Origin: JARFPW01 sp035464655
GTDB taxonomy: Bacteria > Gemmatimonadota > Gemmatimonadetes > Palauibacterales > Palauibacteraceae
Reading direction: 5' to 3'
Length of the DNA stretch: 64,000 nucleotides
NCBI GenBank assembly: GCA_035464655.1
Contig: DATHRZ010000078.1
Coordinates: 35,228 to 99,227, forward strand
In this document: positions 20,604 through 28,352 of the stretch, piece by piece
Layout: each line of letters starts with the position of its first letter
Position numbering within the stretch: the stretch's first letter is position 1
Made by a program: the position numbers and the translations under genes
Notes under the pieces: model-generated
The model's database searches: none
What the model saw: the letters and a program-made list of their open reading frames with translations, nothing else
What the model was told of the DNA's origin: nothing

Positions 20604-21902
20604 ATGCCCGAAGACCTGAGCCGGAGTCTCGACCGCGCCCGCTGGCCGCTGCGGATCGCCTATCTGCTGATCCTGTTGCTCGCCACGCTGACCAACCTCG
20701 ACCCCGTCCTCGACGCGGGCGCGGCGGTGACGCGCGCCGGCGACGCCATGAACGTCACCCTGACGCCGAAAGACGCCCTCGACGCCGTGCGCAATGTGGT
20801 GCTGTTCGCCGGCTGGGGACTCGTCTGGATGGCGACGGCTCCGGCCGGTGCCGGGCTCCGTTCCCTGGTGCTCGCGGTGCTCACGGGCATCGCGATCAGC
20901 ATCGGGGTCGAAACCGCGCAGCTGTTCTCCGACGTGCGGCGCGCCTCGCCCCTCGACGTGCTGTACAACGGGGGAGGGGCCGTCATCGGCGCGATCGTGG
21001 TCGTCGCCGCCGTCCGTCGCCTGGCGCGGCACCGGACCGAGCGCTCGTTCGTCGGCATGCCCGCGGTCGTGTTCGCCGGCGGTTACGGGATGGCCGTGCT
21101 CGGCGAGGCGCTCATTCCTCTGTTCCGCCAGGAGCGCCACTCCGTGTGGGGCGATCCGCTGTCCCGGCTCGCCTACTCGCTTCGCGCCATCGAGCCCGTC
21201 TCGTTCGGCGTCCTGCCCCTGAGCGAGATCGTTCTGTTCATGCCGGCCGGTTTCTTCCTCGCGGCGGCGATCGCCGAGGCGGGCAACGGGTATCGGCGCT
21301 CGGGCTGGATCGCCGCCACCGTCGGCTCCGCGCTCATCGTAGTCACCGAGGTGCTTCGCGGCGCCGCGTCGGTGACCATACCCGCGGGGCCGATCGTCGT
21401 CCACGTCCTGTCCGTGTCCGCCGGCGCCGCCGCCGCCGCGCTCCTGCTGCCCTGGCTGACGCGCACCTTCCGCGGCGCCGAGCGCCCCCAGCTCCTGTTC
21501 GCCGTCTACGCCGGCATCCTCGCCCTGTGGCACCTGCGGCCGTACATCCCCGAAACCGATCCGTCGACCTGGTTCGCCCGGCTCACGGGGCACTGGTGGA
21601 TGCCGATGGCGTTCGCCACGGCCCGCATGGACCTGTTCAGCGTCATCGACGTGACGAACGGCTTCTTCCTCTTCCTGCCGGTGGGCGGACTGCTCGCCGT
21701 CTGGCCGTTTCGCCGCGCCGGCCCGTGGAGCGGCATCGTGCCCGGAATCATGCTGGCGGTGCTCGTCGAGGCCTCGCAGCTGTTCGTAGCCGGGCGAACG
21801 CTGGCGCTGGCCGACATGCTGATCGGCGCGGCCGGCGTGTGGACGGGCTGGGTGATCGTGCGGCGGGCCGGGTACCCGGTACGCGGTCAGATGCTGAGCT
21901 GA
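20604..21902 (+). CDS. Tandem VanZ-like domain membrane protein
   Basis: The 432-aa protein has about twelve membrane helices arranged as two VanZ-like halves. The first carries DAVRNVVLFAGWGLVWM, GVETAQLFSDVRRASPLDVL and YNGGGAVIGA. The second carries GFFLFLPVGGLLAVWPF, LVEASQLFVAGRTLALADML and IGAAGVWTG. In each the polar run near ETAQLF or EASQLF is the conserved family core. VanZ in vancomycin resistance clusters raises teicoplanin resistance, but the biochemical activity is unknown and no van genes are near. It follows the MTHFR fusion by 78 bases and faces the MTHFR-like gene. Confidence 0.85.
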   Translation: MPEDLSRSLDRARWPLRIAYLLILLLATLTNLDPVLDAGAAVTRAGDAMNVTLTPKDALDAVRNVVLFAGWGLVWMATAPAGAGLRSLVLAVLTGIAISIGVETAQLFSDVRRASPLDVLYNGGGAVIGAIVVVAAVRRLARHRTERSFVGMPAVVFAGGYGMAVLGEALIPLFRQERHSVWGDPLSRLAYSLRAIEPVSFGVLPLSEIVLFMPAGFFLAAAIAEAGNGYRRSGWIAATVGSALIVVTEVLRGAASVTIPAGPIVVHVLSVSAGAAAAALLLPWLTRTFRGAERPQLLFAVYAGILALWHLRPYIPETDPSTWFARLTGHWWMPMAFATARMDLFSVIDVTNGFFLFLPVGGLLAVWPFRRAGPWSGIVPGIMLAVLVEASQLFVAGRTLALADMLIGAAGVWTGWVIVRRAGYPVRGQMLS

Positions 21903-21908
21903 CCGATC

Positions 21909-22808
21909 TCAGCTCGCGGCGTCGACGGCCTGCAGTATGGCGTCGAGCCTGCGCCCCGCTTGCCGCGCCCCGAGGTTGCAGACGTAGACATCGCGGGCGC
22001 CCGCCTCGCGCAGGGCGACGATGGTTCGGGCGCACACTTCTTCGGGGGTGGCGCCCGCTTCAAATTCGCGGGCGAGCGGCTCGACCGGCACGTCGAAGTG
22101 GTCCGACAGGCGCTCGAGCGACGCGCGGCGTCCACTTCGATAGTAGAAGACGCCCCAGGCCGCCGGCAGGTCGATGCTGTGGCAGTCCGCCGCCTCCAGC
22201 CAGCCGTCGATGGCCCGGCGATCGTGGTGCGACACGACCTGGGTCAGGTAGTAATCCGCCGCAAAATCGGCCTCTACCACATACTCCGCCTGTAGCGCGG
22301 AATCGCGGTGCGGATTCACCCATCCGCCCAGCGCGAGGTCGGGGCAGCGGGCCCGGATGCGCTGCCGCAGGAGATACGAGTGCGGCAAACAGCGCTCGCT
22401 TCCGTCCGTCGTGTCCCCGCCCACGACGGTGAGCGTATCCAGCCCGTGCCGGCGGGCACGGTCGGCGAACCACAGGCAGTAGTCCAGCGAGTGCTTGCAG
22501 GTCAGAAACGGTACGAGACGCCTGACGTCCGTCCCCGCTTCCCCATCCGGCCCGGGCTCGCCCGCCAGGTTGGCGGCCAGGTGCCGGAGGTTCTCCTCCT
22601 CGGGATCCCCCACGGCTCCGTCCGTCAGCAGTACGAAGGTCTCGCGACGGCCGAGCTGGCGGGCAGCATGCCCGAGGTCGATCCAGGTATCCATCGCCGG
22701 CCCGGTCACGAGGCCGCTGCGCGGGGGTCGCAACTCGACGGCGACGGTCGGCTCGGGCGCCCGAAGCCTCGCGACGAAGGCGGAGCTCACGGCGTTCACC
22801 TCGTTCAC
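21909..22808 (-). CDS. MTHFR-like TIM-barrel protein
   Basis: The 299-aa protein has a barrel related to methylenetetrahydrofolate reductase: TVAVELRPPRSGL, LVPFLTCKHSLDYCLWFADR, LDTLTVVGGDTTDG, LGGWVNPHRDSALQAEYV and ADYYLTQVVSHHD. The last matches the region that in MetF reads ADxxxTQ. Several family residues around the flavin pocket are altered, so reductase activity is uncertain. It starts at GTG 22808, overlapping the stop of the VTT membrane protein gene by four bases. A link to the nearby methionine genes is possible by family but they are on the opposite strand and separated by the VanZ gene. Confidence 0.7.
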   Translation of the reverse strand: MNEVNAVSSAFVARLRAPEPTVAVELRPPRSGLVTGPAMDTWIDLGHAARQLGRRETFVLLTDGAVGDPEEENLRHLAANLAGEPGPDGEAGTDVRRLVPFLTCKHSLDYCLWFADRARRHGLDTLTVVGGDTTDGSERCLPHSYLLRQRIRARCPDLALGGWVNPHRDSALQAEYVVEADFAADYYLTQVVSHHDRRAIDGWLEAADCHSIDLPAAWGVFYYRSGRRASLERLSDHFDVPVEPLAREFEAGATPEEVCARTIVALREAGARDVYVCNLGARQAGRRLDAILQAVDAAS

Positions 22809-23470
22809 GGCCGCGTGGCGCGCGAGCTGCGCAGGTACCGCACGATTTCGGGCCCCGCCTTGACCGCGTAGGCGAGGATGGCGCCGCCGAAGATCGCGAC
22901 CAGCAGCCAGGTCGGAATGTTGATGACGTGCCCGACCCACGCGAGCAGCACGTAGCGCGGAAAGCGTCCGATGAGCAGGGCCGACAGATATCTCGACAGC
23001 GGGTAGTGGAGAGAGAAGCTGAGGAACTTGAACGGGAAGAAGGGGATCGGGGTGAACCCGGCCACGACGATCACCGCGAAAGGGTACTTCGAGAACAGTC
23101 CTGCGGCCTTCTGATACCAGGCCTTCTCCTTGTAGCCGGTCAGTCCCTTCAGGTTCATTACCGGAACGAACACCGAGTGATCGAGAAAGCCGGCGACCAG
23201 CGTCCCGGCGCTCGCCGCGGCGGCCGTCCACCAGATGTTGCCCACGCTGCCGTACCAGATCACGACGGGCTCGTGCGGGAAAACCGAAATCGCGCTGTTG
23301 GCCGGGATCGCATAGAACGCGAGGTACAGGTAACTGGAGGTGGAGAAGTCCTGCAGCATCAGCACCAGGGCCACGAGGGCCAGGGCGAGCATGATGCCGC
23401 CCATCACCCAGACCCTGGGCTCGAGCGCGTCGTACTCCGGCTGGAGCGATGTCGGATCGTAGTCTTGCAC
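22805..23470 (-). CDS. VTT-domain (DedA/YqaA-type) membrane protein
   Basis: The 221-aa protein has a first helix at about 22-42 (MGGIMLALALVALVLML) and a VTT core: GSVGNIWWTAAAASAGTLVA, KYPFAVIVVAGFTPIPFF and PFKFLSFSLHYPLSRYLSAL, with further helices to the C-terminus. The AGFTPIPFFPFK stretch is the typical re-entrant motif of YqaA-like proteins. Members of the VTT superfamily act in lipid scrambling or flipping at membranes; the lipid here is not known. It is the first gene of a two-gene unit with the MTHFR-like protein. Confidence 0.85.
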   Translation of the reverse strand: MQDYDPTSLQPEYDALEPRVWVMGGIMLALALVALVLMLQDFSTSSYLYLAFYAIPANSAISVFPHEPVVIWYGSVGNIWWTAAAASAGTLVAGFLDHSVFVPVMNLKGLTGYKEKAWYQKAAGLFSKYPFAVIVVAGFTPIPFFPFKFLSFSLHYPLSRYLSALLIGRFPRYVLLAWVGHVINIPTWLLVAIFGGAILAYAVKAGPEIVRYLRSSRATRP

Positions 23471-23621
23471 ACGATCTCCGGGTGGCGTGGAACGGCGGGC
23501 CTCGGGCGCCGTCGCGGTGGCGGTGGCGGATGCTATGGGGCATCGTCCGGCGGCGCCAGTTGGCTCGTCCGGCGGGAGGCGGGACTGGTCCGCGCGACCG
23601 CACCGGCACTAGGTTGGCGGC

Positions 23622-23879
23622 ATGAGTAAACCGACCGAATGTCCGTCCTGCAACCACGCCCTCGGGCCGTACGATCAGACGTGCCAGAAGTGCGGCGAGC
23701 CCCTGTCGTACGAGCCCGGAGAATCGGCCGTCGGCTGCACCGTGTGCGGCGCCGACATCGGCGCCTTCGTCGAGACCTGCCCGCAGTGCGGCGAGACCGG
23801 CTATCCGGCCCTGAGGCCGCGCAAGGGGAAGGGATTCAAGGGCTCCCCCGAGTACGAGGCGGAGCGGGACGAGAGTTGA
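23622..23879 (+). CDS. Small double zinc-ribbon protein
   Basis: The 85-aa protein contains four CxxC knuckles: CPSC (8-11), CQKC (22-25), CTVC (39-42) and CPQC (53-56). These would bind two zinc ions. The tail is basic then acidic (RPRKGKGFKGSPEYEAERDE). Such proteins are often nucleic-acid or protein adaptors. It ends 3 bases before the TrmJ-like gene, so it may be a partner of that methyltransferase. Confidence 0.8.
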   Translation: MSKPTECPSCNHALGPYDQTCQKCGEPLSYEPGESAVGCTVCGADIGAFVETCPQCGETGYPALRPRKGKGFKGSPEYEAERDES

Positions 23880-23882
23880 CGG

Positions 23883-24716
23883 GTGCCTGACGGCCGCGCC
23901 GCGCTCGACCGCATCGTCTTCGTACTGTACGAGCCCCAGGACCTGGTGAACATCGCCCTGACGGTACGGGCGATGAAGAACATGGAGCTTCCGCGGCTAC
24001 GCCTCGTATCTCCCGCCGAGTACGACGAGCGCCGCATCGACGGAATCGCCCACGATACGGAAGACGTCGTCGAACGGATCGAGATCTTCGACGACTTCGA
24101 CGCGGCAGTGGCCGACGTCGTGTGGATCGCGGCGACGACGGCGCGGCGGCGGATGGCGAAGCAGGAGTGGGCCGAACCCGCCGAAGCGGCTCCCGCCCTG
24201 CTCGACCGAACGGCCGACGGCGACGTCGCGATCGTGTTCGGACGCGAGGACCACGGCCTCCCGAACACGGTGCTCGACCGGACCCACGAATCCCTGTGCA
24301 TCCCCACCAACCCGGGCCACTCGTCGCTCAACCTGGGGCACGCGGCCCTGCTGATCGCCTACGAGCTACGGCAGGCGGCGCGAGCGCTGGGCGGCCTGGA
24401 GGAACGCGACCTGTCGGCCAAGCCGCGCGACCAGGCGCCAGCCGCGACGGCCGAGCAGATGGAGGCGTTGTTCGAAATCTGGCAGGAGGCGATGGGGGTG
24501 ATCGGGATGTACCGTGGCGTACCGCCGACGTCGAAGATGCGGAGCTACCGGCGGATCTTCAAACGCGCCGAAATGGACGAGATGGAGATGCGACTCATGG
24601 AGGCGACGGCCTACCGCATCGTGCACTACGCCGAGCGGATGCGAACGCTGCTCGAGCGTCGGCTGCAAGACGCCGCCGATCGGGAACGTCAACCCCCGCC
24701 GGCCGCCGGAACGTAG
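23883..24716 (+). CDS. TrmH/TrmJ-family RNA 2'-O-methyltransferase
   Basis: The product is 277 aa from GTG 23883. It carries the SPOUT knot motifs: IVFVLYEPQDLVNIALTVRA at the N-terminus, AIVFGREDHGLPNTVLD in the middle and CIPTNPGHSSLNLGHAALLI near the end of the fold. The arrangement and the long helical C-terminus are those of TrmJ, which methylates position 32 of tRNA. Assignment to a specific RNA position is by family only. It is preceded by the zinc-ribbon gene, and its 3' end overlaps the glucan phosphorylase gene by 28 bases on the opposite strand. Confidence 0.85.
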   Translation: MPDGRAALDRIVFVLYEPQDLVNIALTVRAMKNMELPRLRLVSPAEYDERRIDGIAHDTEDVVERIEIFDDFDAAVADVVWIAATTARRRMAKQEWAEPAEAAPALLDRTADGDVAIVFGREDHGLPNTVLDRTHESLCIPTNPGHSSLNLGHAALLIAYELRQAARALGGLEERDLSAKPRDQAPAATAEQMEALFEIWQEAMGVIGMYRGVPPTSKMRSYRRIFKRAEMDEMEMRLMEATAYRIVHYAERMRTLLERRLQDAADRERQPPPAAGT

Positions 24717-26905
24717 TACCTCTCGACGTACTCCTTCAGCATGCGACGGGCCGTGAAGTTCGCGCCTCCCGTGCGGATCGCGTGCTTCATCACCCTGACC
24801 CAGCCGCGCGGGATGCCGTCGACGTCGCGCCGGTAGTAGAGGGGCGCGATCTCGCGTTCGATCGTATCGTACAGCCCGGTGGCGTCGCCGGTGTCGCGCA
24901 CGGCCGGGTCGCCCTCCAGGATCACGCCCGCCGCCTCGTTGATCGCCCAACCGTTGAGCCGGGTGAATCCCTCGGCCCACCAGCCGTCGAGGGTCGAGCA
25001 TTGCGGCACTCCGTTCAGCGCCGCCTTCTGACCGCTGGTGCCCGACGCCTCCATCGGAGGGCGCGGATTGTTGAGCCACACGTCTACGCCCGAGAACAGG
25101 TCGCGGGCCACGTTCATCTCGTAGTCTTCTACAAATGCGATCCGGCCCCCGAACCGCGGATCCTGCGCATGTCGGTATACGTCGGCCAGCACCTTCTGGC
25201 CGGGCCCGTCGGCCGGATGTGCCTTGCCGGCGAACACGAGTTGCACGGGCCGGACCGGATCGAGCAGCAACGCCTCGAGCCGCGCGGTGTCACTCAGGAT
25301 GAGCGCTGCCCGCTTGTAGGTCGCGAAGCGGCGGGCGAAGCCCAGGGTCAGGACGTTCGGGTCGAGCAGCGTGCCGGAAGCCACGACCTGGCTTGGTTCG
25401 GAGCCCTCGTCCATCCAGCGACGCCGGGCCCGTCGCCTCAGAACGTCGAACAGCCGGTTCTTGCAGGCGACGTGGGCCTCCCACACGAGGTGATCGGGCA
25501 GGTCGAGAGCCCGCTCCCACAGGGCGGCCACGTCCTGCTCGAGCATCCAGTCGGGGCCGAGGTAGCGGCCGTACAGGTCACGGAAGGCGGGCGACACCCA
25601 GCTCGGCGCGTGCACGCCGTTCGTCACGTGGCCGATCGGTACGCGGGCCATCGAGGGGGCCGGAATGCCCGCTCCTTCGTCGTCGTCCGCGTCACGGCCC
25701 GAGTCACGAGCCGCGTCATCGTCGGCCCACAGGCCCTGCCACATGCGCCGGGCCACGGCGCCGTGCAGCCGGCTCACCCCGTTGCGGTAGTCCGACAGGC
25801 GCAGCGCGAGGGCCGACATGTGGAATCGGCCGTCGTCGTCGGGATGGCGACCGAGCGCGTAGAACTCGTCGCGCTCGAGTCCGAGCTTCGGGATATACTC
25901 GCCGAAGTAGCGGTCGATCAGCTCGGCCGGAAACGCGTCGTGGCCGGCGGGCACCGGTGTATGCGTCGTGAACACGGTGGTCGCCGCCACCTCGCGCATC
26001 GCGTCCTCCGGCGCCGCTCCCGCCTCTACGGCCTCGCGCAGACGCTCGAGGAGCATGAACGCCGGGTGTCCTTCGTTGGCGTGCCAGACGGCAGGTGCGA
26101 GCCCGAGGCTGCGCAGGATGCGAACGCCGCCGATCCCGAGCACGATCTCCTGGCGCAGGCGCATCTCCAGGTCGCCGCGGTAGAGCTGGTGCGACAGGGC
26201 GCGATCGTCGTCGTGGTTGCCCTCGAGATCCGTGTCGACCAGGTGGATCGCCGCCCGGCCGACCTGGATGCGCCACGCGTTCAGCAACACCTCTCGGCCG
26301 GCCAGCCGAACCCTCGCATGCTCACCGCGGTCCCCCGTCCCCGGCAGGCGCTCGATCGGCATCGATTCCGGATGAAACGGCTCGTCGATCGCGATCTGCT
26401 CGCCGTGCGCCCCGATCCGCTGGCGGAAATAGCCCCGCTGGTACAGCAGGCCGACGCCGACCAGTGGAAGACCGAGGTCGCTGCCCTCCTTGAAGTGGTC
26501 GCCGGCCAGGATGCCCAGGCCACCCGAGTAGATGGGAAGTGACGTATGGACGCCGAATTCCGCGCAGAAATAGGCGATACCGCCCGCCGCGAGATCGCCG
26601 TACTGGTCACGGTACCACGACCGGCGCTCCGCCATGACGTCGGCGAACTCGGCCATCACGGCGTCGTACTCGCGCAGGAAGAGGGGGTTGCCGGCCATCG
26701 TTCGCAGCCGTTCGGCGTCGATCGTCCGAAGCATCTCGACGGCGCTCTTGCGGCTGCGCGTCCAGGCGGACGGGCTCAGGTGCTGGAAGAGCTTTCGAGC
26801 GGCCGGATGCCAGGTCCACCAGAGGTTTTGCGCGAGCGCGTCGAGGCCCGCGATGCGTGGCGGGAGATCCTGCCCGTCTGTGCCTGCCAGGGCGGAGGAG
26901 ATCAG
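24689..26905 (-). CDS. glgP: Alpha-glucan (glycogen) phosphorylase, short GT35 type
   Basis: The enzyme releases glucose-1-phosphate from alpha-glucans. Motifs include YFCAEFGVHTSLPIYSGGLG, WHANEGHPAFMLLERLRE, FATYKRAALILSD and the PLP lysine in ASGTSGQKAALNG. The first ATG is at 26734, but the conserved N-terminus continues upstream in frame (LPPRIAGLDALAQNLWWTWH, AARKLFQHLSPSAW). No ATG, GTG or TTG exists between there and the end of rho. The best start is a CTG at 26905, which overlaps the rho stop as CTGA, like the coupling overlaps elsewhere here. That gives 738 aa. A frameshift or other non-standard start is the alternative. Confidence 0.88.
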   Translation of the reverse strand: MISSALAGTDGQDLPPRIAGLDALAQNLWWTWHPAARKLFQHLSPSAWTRSRKSAVEMLRTIDAERLRTMAGNPLFLREYDAVMAEFADVMAERRSWYRDQYGDLAAGGIAYFCAEFGVHTSLPIYSGGLGILAGDHFKEGSDLGLPLVGVGLLYQRGYFRQRIGAHGEQIAIDEPFHPESMPIERLPGTGDRGEHARVRLAGREVLLNAWRIQVGRAAIHLVDTDLEGNHDDDRALSHQLYRGDLEMRLRQEIVLGIGGVRILRSLGLAPAVWHANEGHPAFMLLERLREAVEAGAAPEDAMREVAATTVFTTHTPVPAGHDAFPAELIDRYFGEYIPKLGLERDEFYALGRHPDDDGRFHMSALALRLSDYRNGVSRLHGAVARRMWQGLWADDDAARDSGRDADDDEGAGIPAPSMARVPIGHVTNGVHAPSWVSPAFRDLYGRYLGPDWMLEQDVAALWERALDLPDHLVWEAHVACKNRLFDVLRRRARRRWMDEGSEPSQVVASGTLLDPNVLTLGFARRFATYKRAALILSDTARLEALLLDPVRPVQLVFAGKAHPADGPGQKVLADVYRHAQDPRFGGRIAFVEDYEMNVARDLFSGVDVWLNNPRPPMEASGTSGQKAALNGVPQCSTLDGWWAEGFTRLNGWAINEAAGVILEGDPAVRDTGDATGLYDTIEREIAPLYYRRDVDGIPRGWVRVMKHAIRTGGANFTARRMLKEYVERYYVPAAGGG

Positions 26906-28080
26906 ATCTTCGCCGCGACCATGTCGAGCAGGGCCTGATTGTTTTCGGTGCGTTTCATGATACCGAGGACTTCCTTCATCGCCTCGACCTCGGACACGCC
27001 GCTCAGCTCGCGGCGCATTGCGTGCGAACAGGCCAGGGCGGCCTCCGACAGCAGCAGTTCCTCGCGTCGCGTCTGGCTCGCCTGTAGATCGATGGCCGGG
27101 AAGATCCGCCGGTCGGCCAGATCACGGCTCAGCAGGATCTCGCTGTTTCCGGTTCCCTTGAACTCTTCGAAGATCACCTGGTCCATCTTCGAACCCGTGT
27201 CGATGAGCGCGGTCGCGATGATCGTCAGTGAACCCCCGCCCTGGTCGGGATCGACGTTGCGGGCGCTTCCGAGAAAGCGCTTCGGCTTGTCGAGCGAGTT
27301 AGCGTCGAGACCGCCCGACAGCGTACGGCCCGAGCCTTCTTCGGTCGAGTTGTAGGCACGGGCGAGGCGGGTGATCGAATCGAGAATGATTACGACGTCC
27401 TGCCCCATCTCTACCCGGCGGCGGGCGCGCTCGAGCGTGATCTCGGCAATCGCCACGTGGCGCTCGGCCGGGTAGTCGAAGCTCGACGCGACGACCTCGC
27501 CGTAGCCGCACGCCTCCATCTCCGTGACTTCTTCGGGTCGTTCGTCCACCAACAGGATCAGCACCAGCGCGTCGGGCTGGTTCTTCACGATACCTTCCGC
27601 AATCGCCTGGAGGACCATGGTCTTTCCGGCCTTGGCCGGCGCCACGATCATCGCGCGCTGGCCTTTGCCGAGCGGACAGAACAGATCGATGATCCGGTTC
27701 GTGTAGTCGGCCTTGCCCTGGCGGGTGAGGCCGCATTCGAGCTTGAGCTGCTGATCGGGGTGGAGCGCGGAAAGCCGGTTGAACTGCGGGCGGTGGGCGG
27801 GCATCTCGTCGGCGGGGACGCCGTTGATCGTGAACACCGCCCGGAGCGGCGGACTCTTGCCGTTGCCCGGCGGATCGCCCGCCTCGCCGGCGATCTCGTC
27901 GCCCGTGCGCAGCTTGAATTTCTGAATCAGCCGCTGACCGACGTAGATATCGTCGTCGCTCGGCATGTAGCCCGCCTGTGGGCGGCGGATGAAGCCACTG
28001 CGATTGTTGATGACCTCGAGAACGCCCAGGTAGCCTTCGTTCGTCACGATCCGTCCATTTCGTACGGTGAATGCAATCAT
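26902..28080 (-). CDS. rho: Transcription termination factor Rho
   Basis: The 392-aa ATP-dependent RNA translocase has the OB-fold RNA-binding region (GYLGVLEVINNRSGFIRRP, DDIYVGQRLIQKFKLRTGDE). The ATPase core has Walker A APAKAGKT, then LVDERPEEVTEMEACGYGEV and Walker B VVIILDSITRLARAYN. The R-loop region is DLADRRIFPAIDLQ. The first helical Rho_N domain (about 45 residues in E. coli) is missing; only about 17 residues precede the OB fold. It is followed by glgP with a 4-base overlap, an unusual partner for rho. Confidence 0.96.
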   Translation of the reverse strand: MIAFTVRNGRIVTNEGYLGVLEVINNRSGFIRRPQAGYMPSDDDIYVGQRLIQKFKLRTGDEIAGEAGDPPGNGKSPPLRAVFTINGVPADEMPAHRPQFNRLSALHPDQQLKLECGLTRQGKADYTNRIIDLFCPLGKGQRAMIVAPAKAGKTMVLQAIAEGIVKNQPDALVLILLVDERPEEVTEMEACGYGEVVASSFDYPAERHVAIAEITLERARRRVEMGQDVVIILDSITRLARAYNSTEEGSGRTLSGGLDANSLDKPKRFLGSARNVDPDQGGGSLTIIATALIDTGSKMDQVIFEEFKGTGNSEILLSRDLADRRIFPAIDLQASQTRREELLLSEAALACSHAMRRELSGVSEVEAMKEVLGIMKRTENNQALLDMVAAKI

Positions 28081-28274
28081 GCACGTCTGCCAGGGAGGGT
28101 CCCTTCAGATTGGCGCATCGAGCATGTCCGCCTCGGCGGACGCCCCGACCACACCGATGAAACCCCAGCGATGCATCGTGGAACCGGCGCGGGCGCGCCG
28201 GATGGTTTTTGAATGATACGACGAAACGCGTCGGAATCAACCTTCGTCAGCTTTCGACCCCGACGAGGGACAGG

Positions 28275-28350
28275 GGTTCCGTCCCCGAGTGACGGAACCG
28301 TGAGCCCCCGAACCGGGTTGCCTGAGATAGAGGTCCAACCCCAGGAGGAG
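28275..28350 (+). promoter_or_regulatory. Two-hairpin leader before the GWxTD gene
   Basis: GGTTCCGTC (28275) pairs perfectly with GACGGAACC (28291) around a 7-base loop. GGGTTG (28315) pairs with CAACCC (28336) around 15 bases. The strong ribosome site GGAGGAG follows at 28344, right after the second hairpin. The second helix could limit access to the ribosome site. I do not recognise a known riboswitch. The rest of the gap 28081-28274 shows nothing clear. Confidence 0.4.
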
Positions 28351-28352
28351 AC

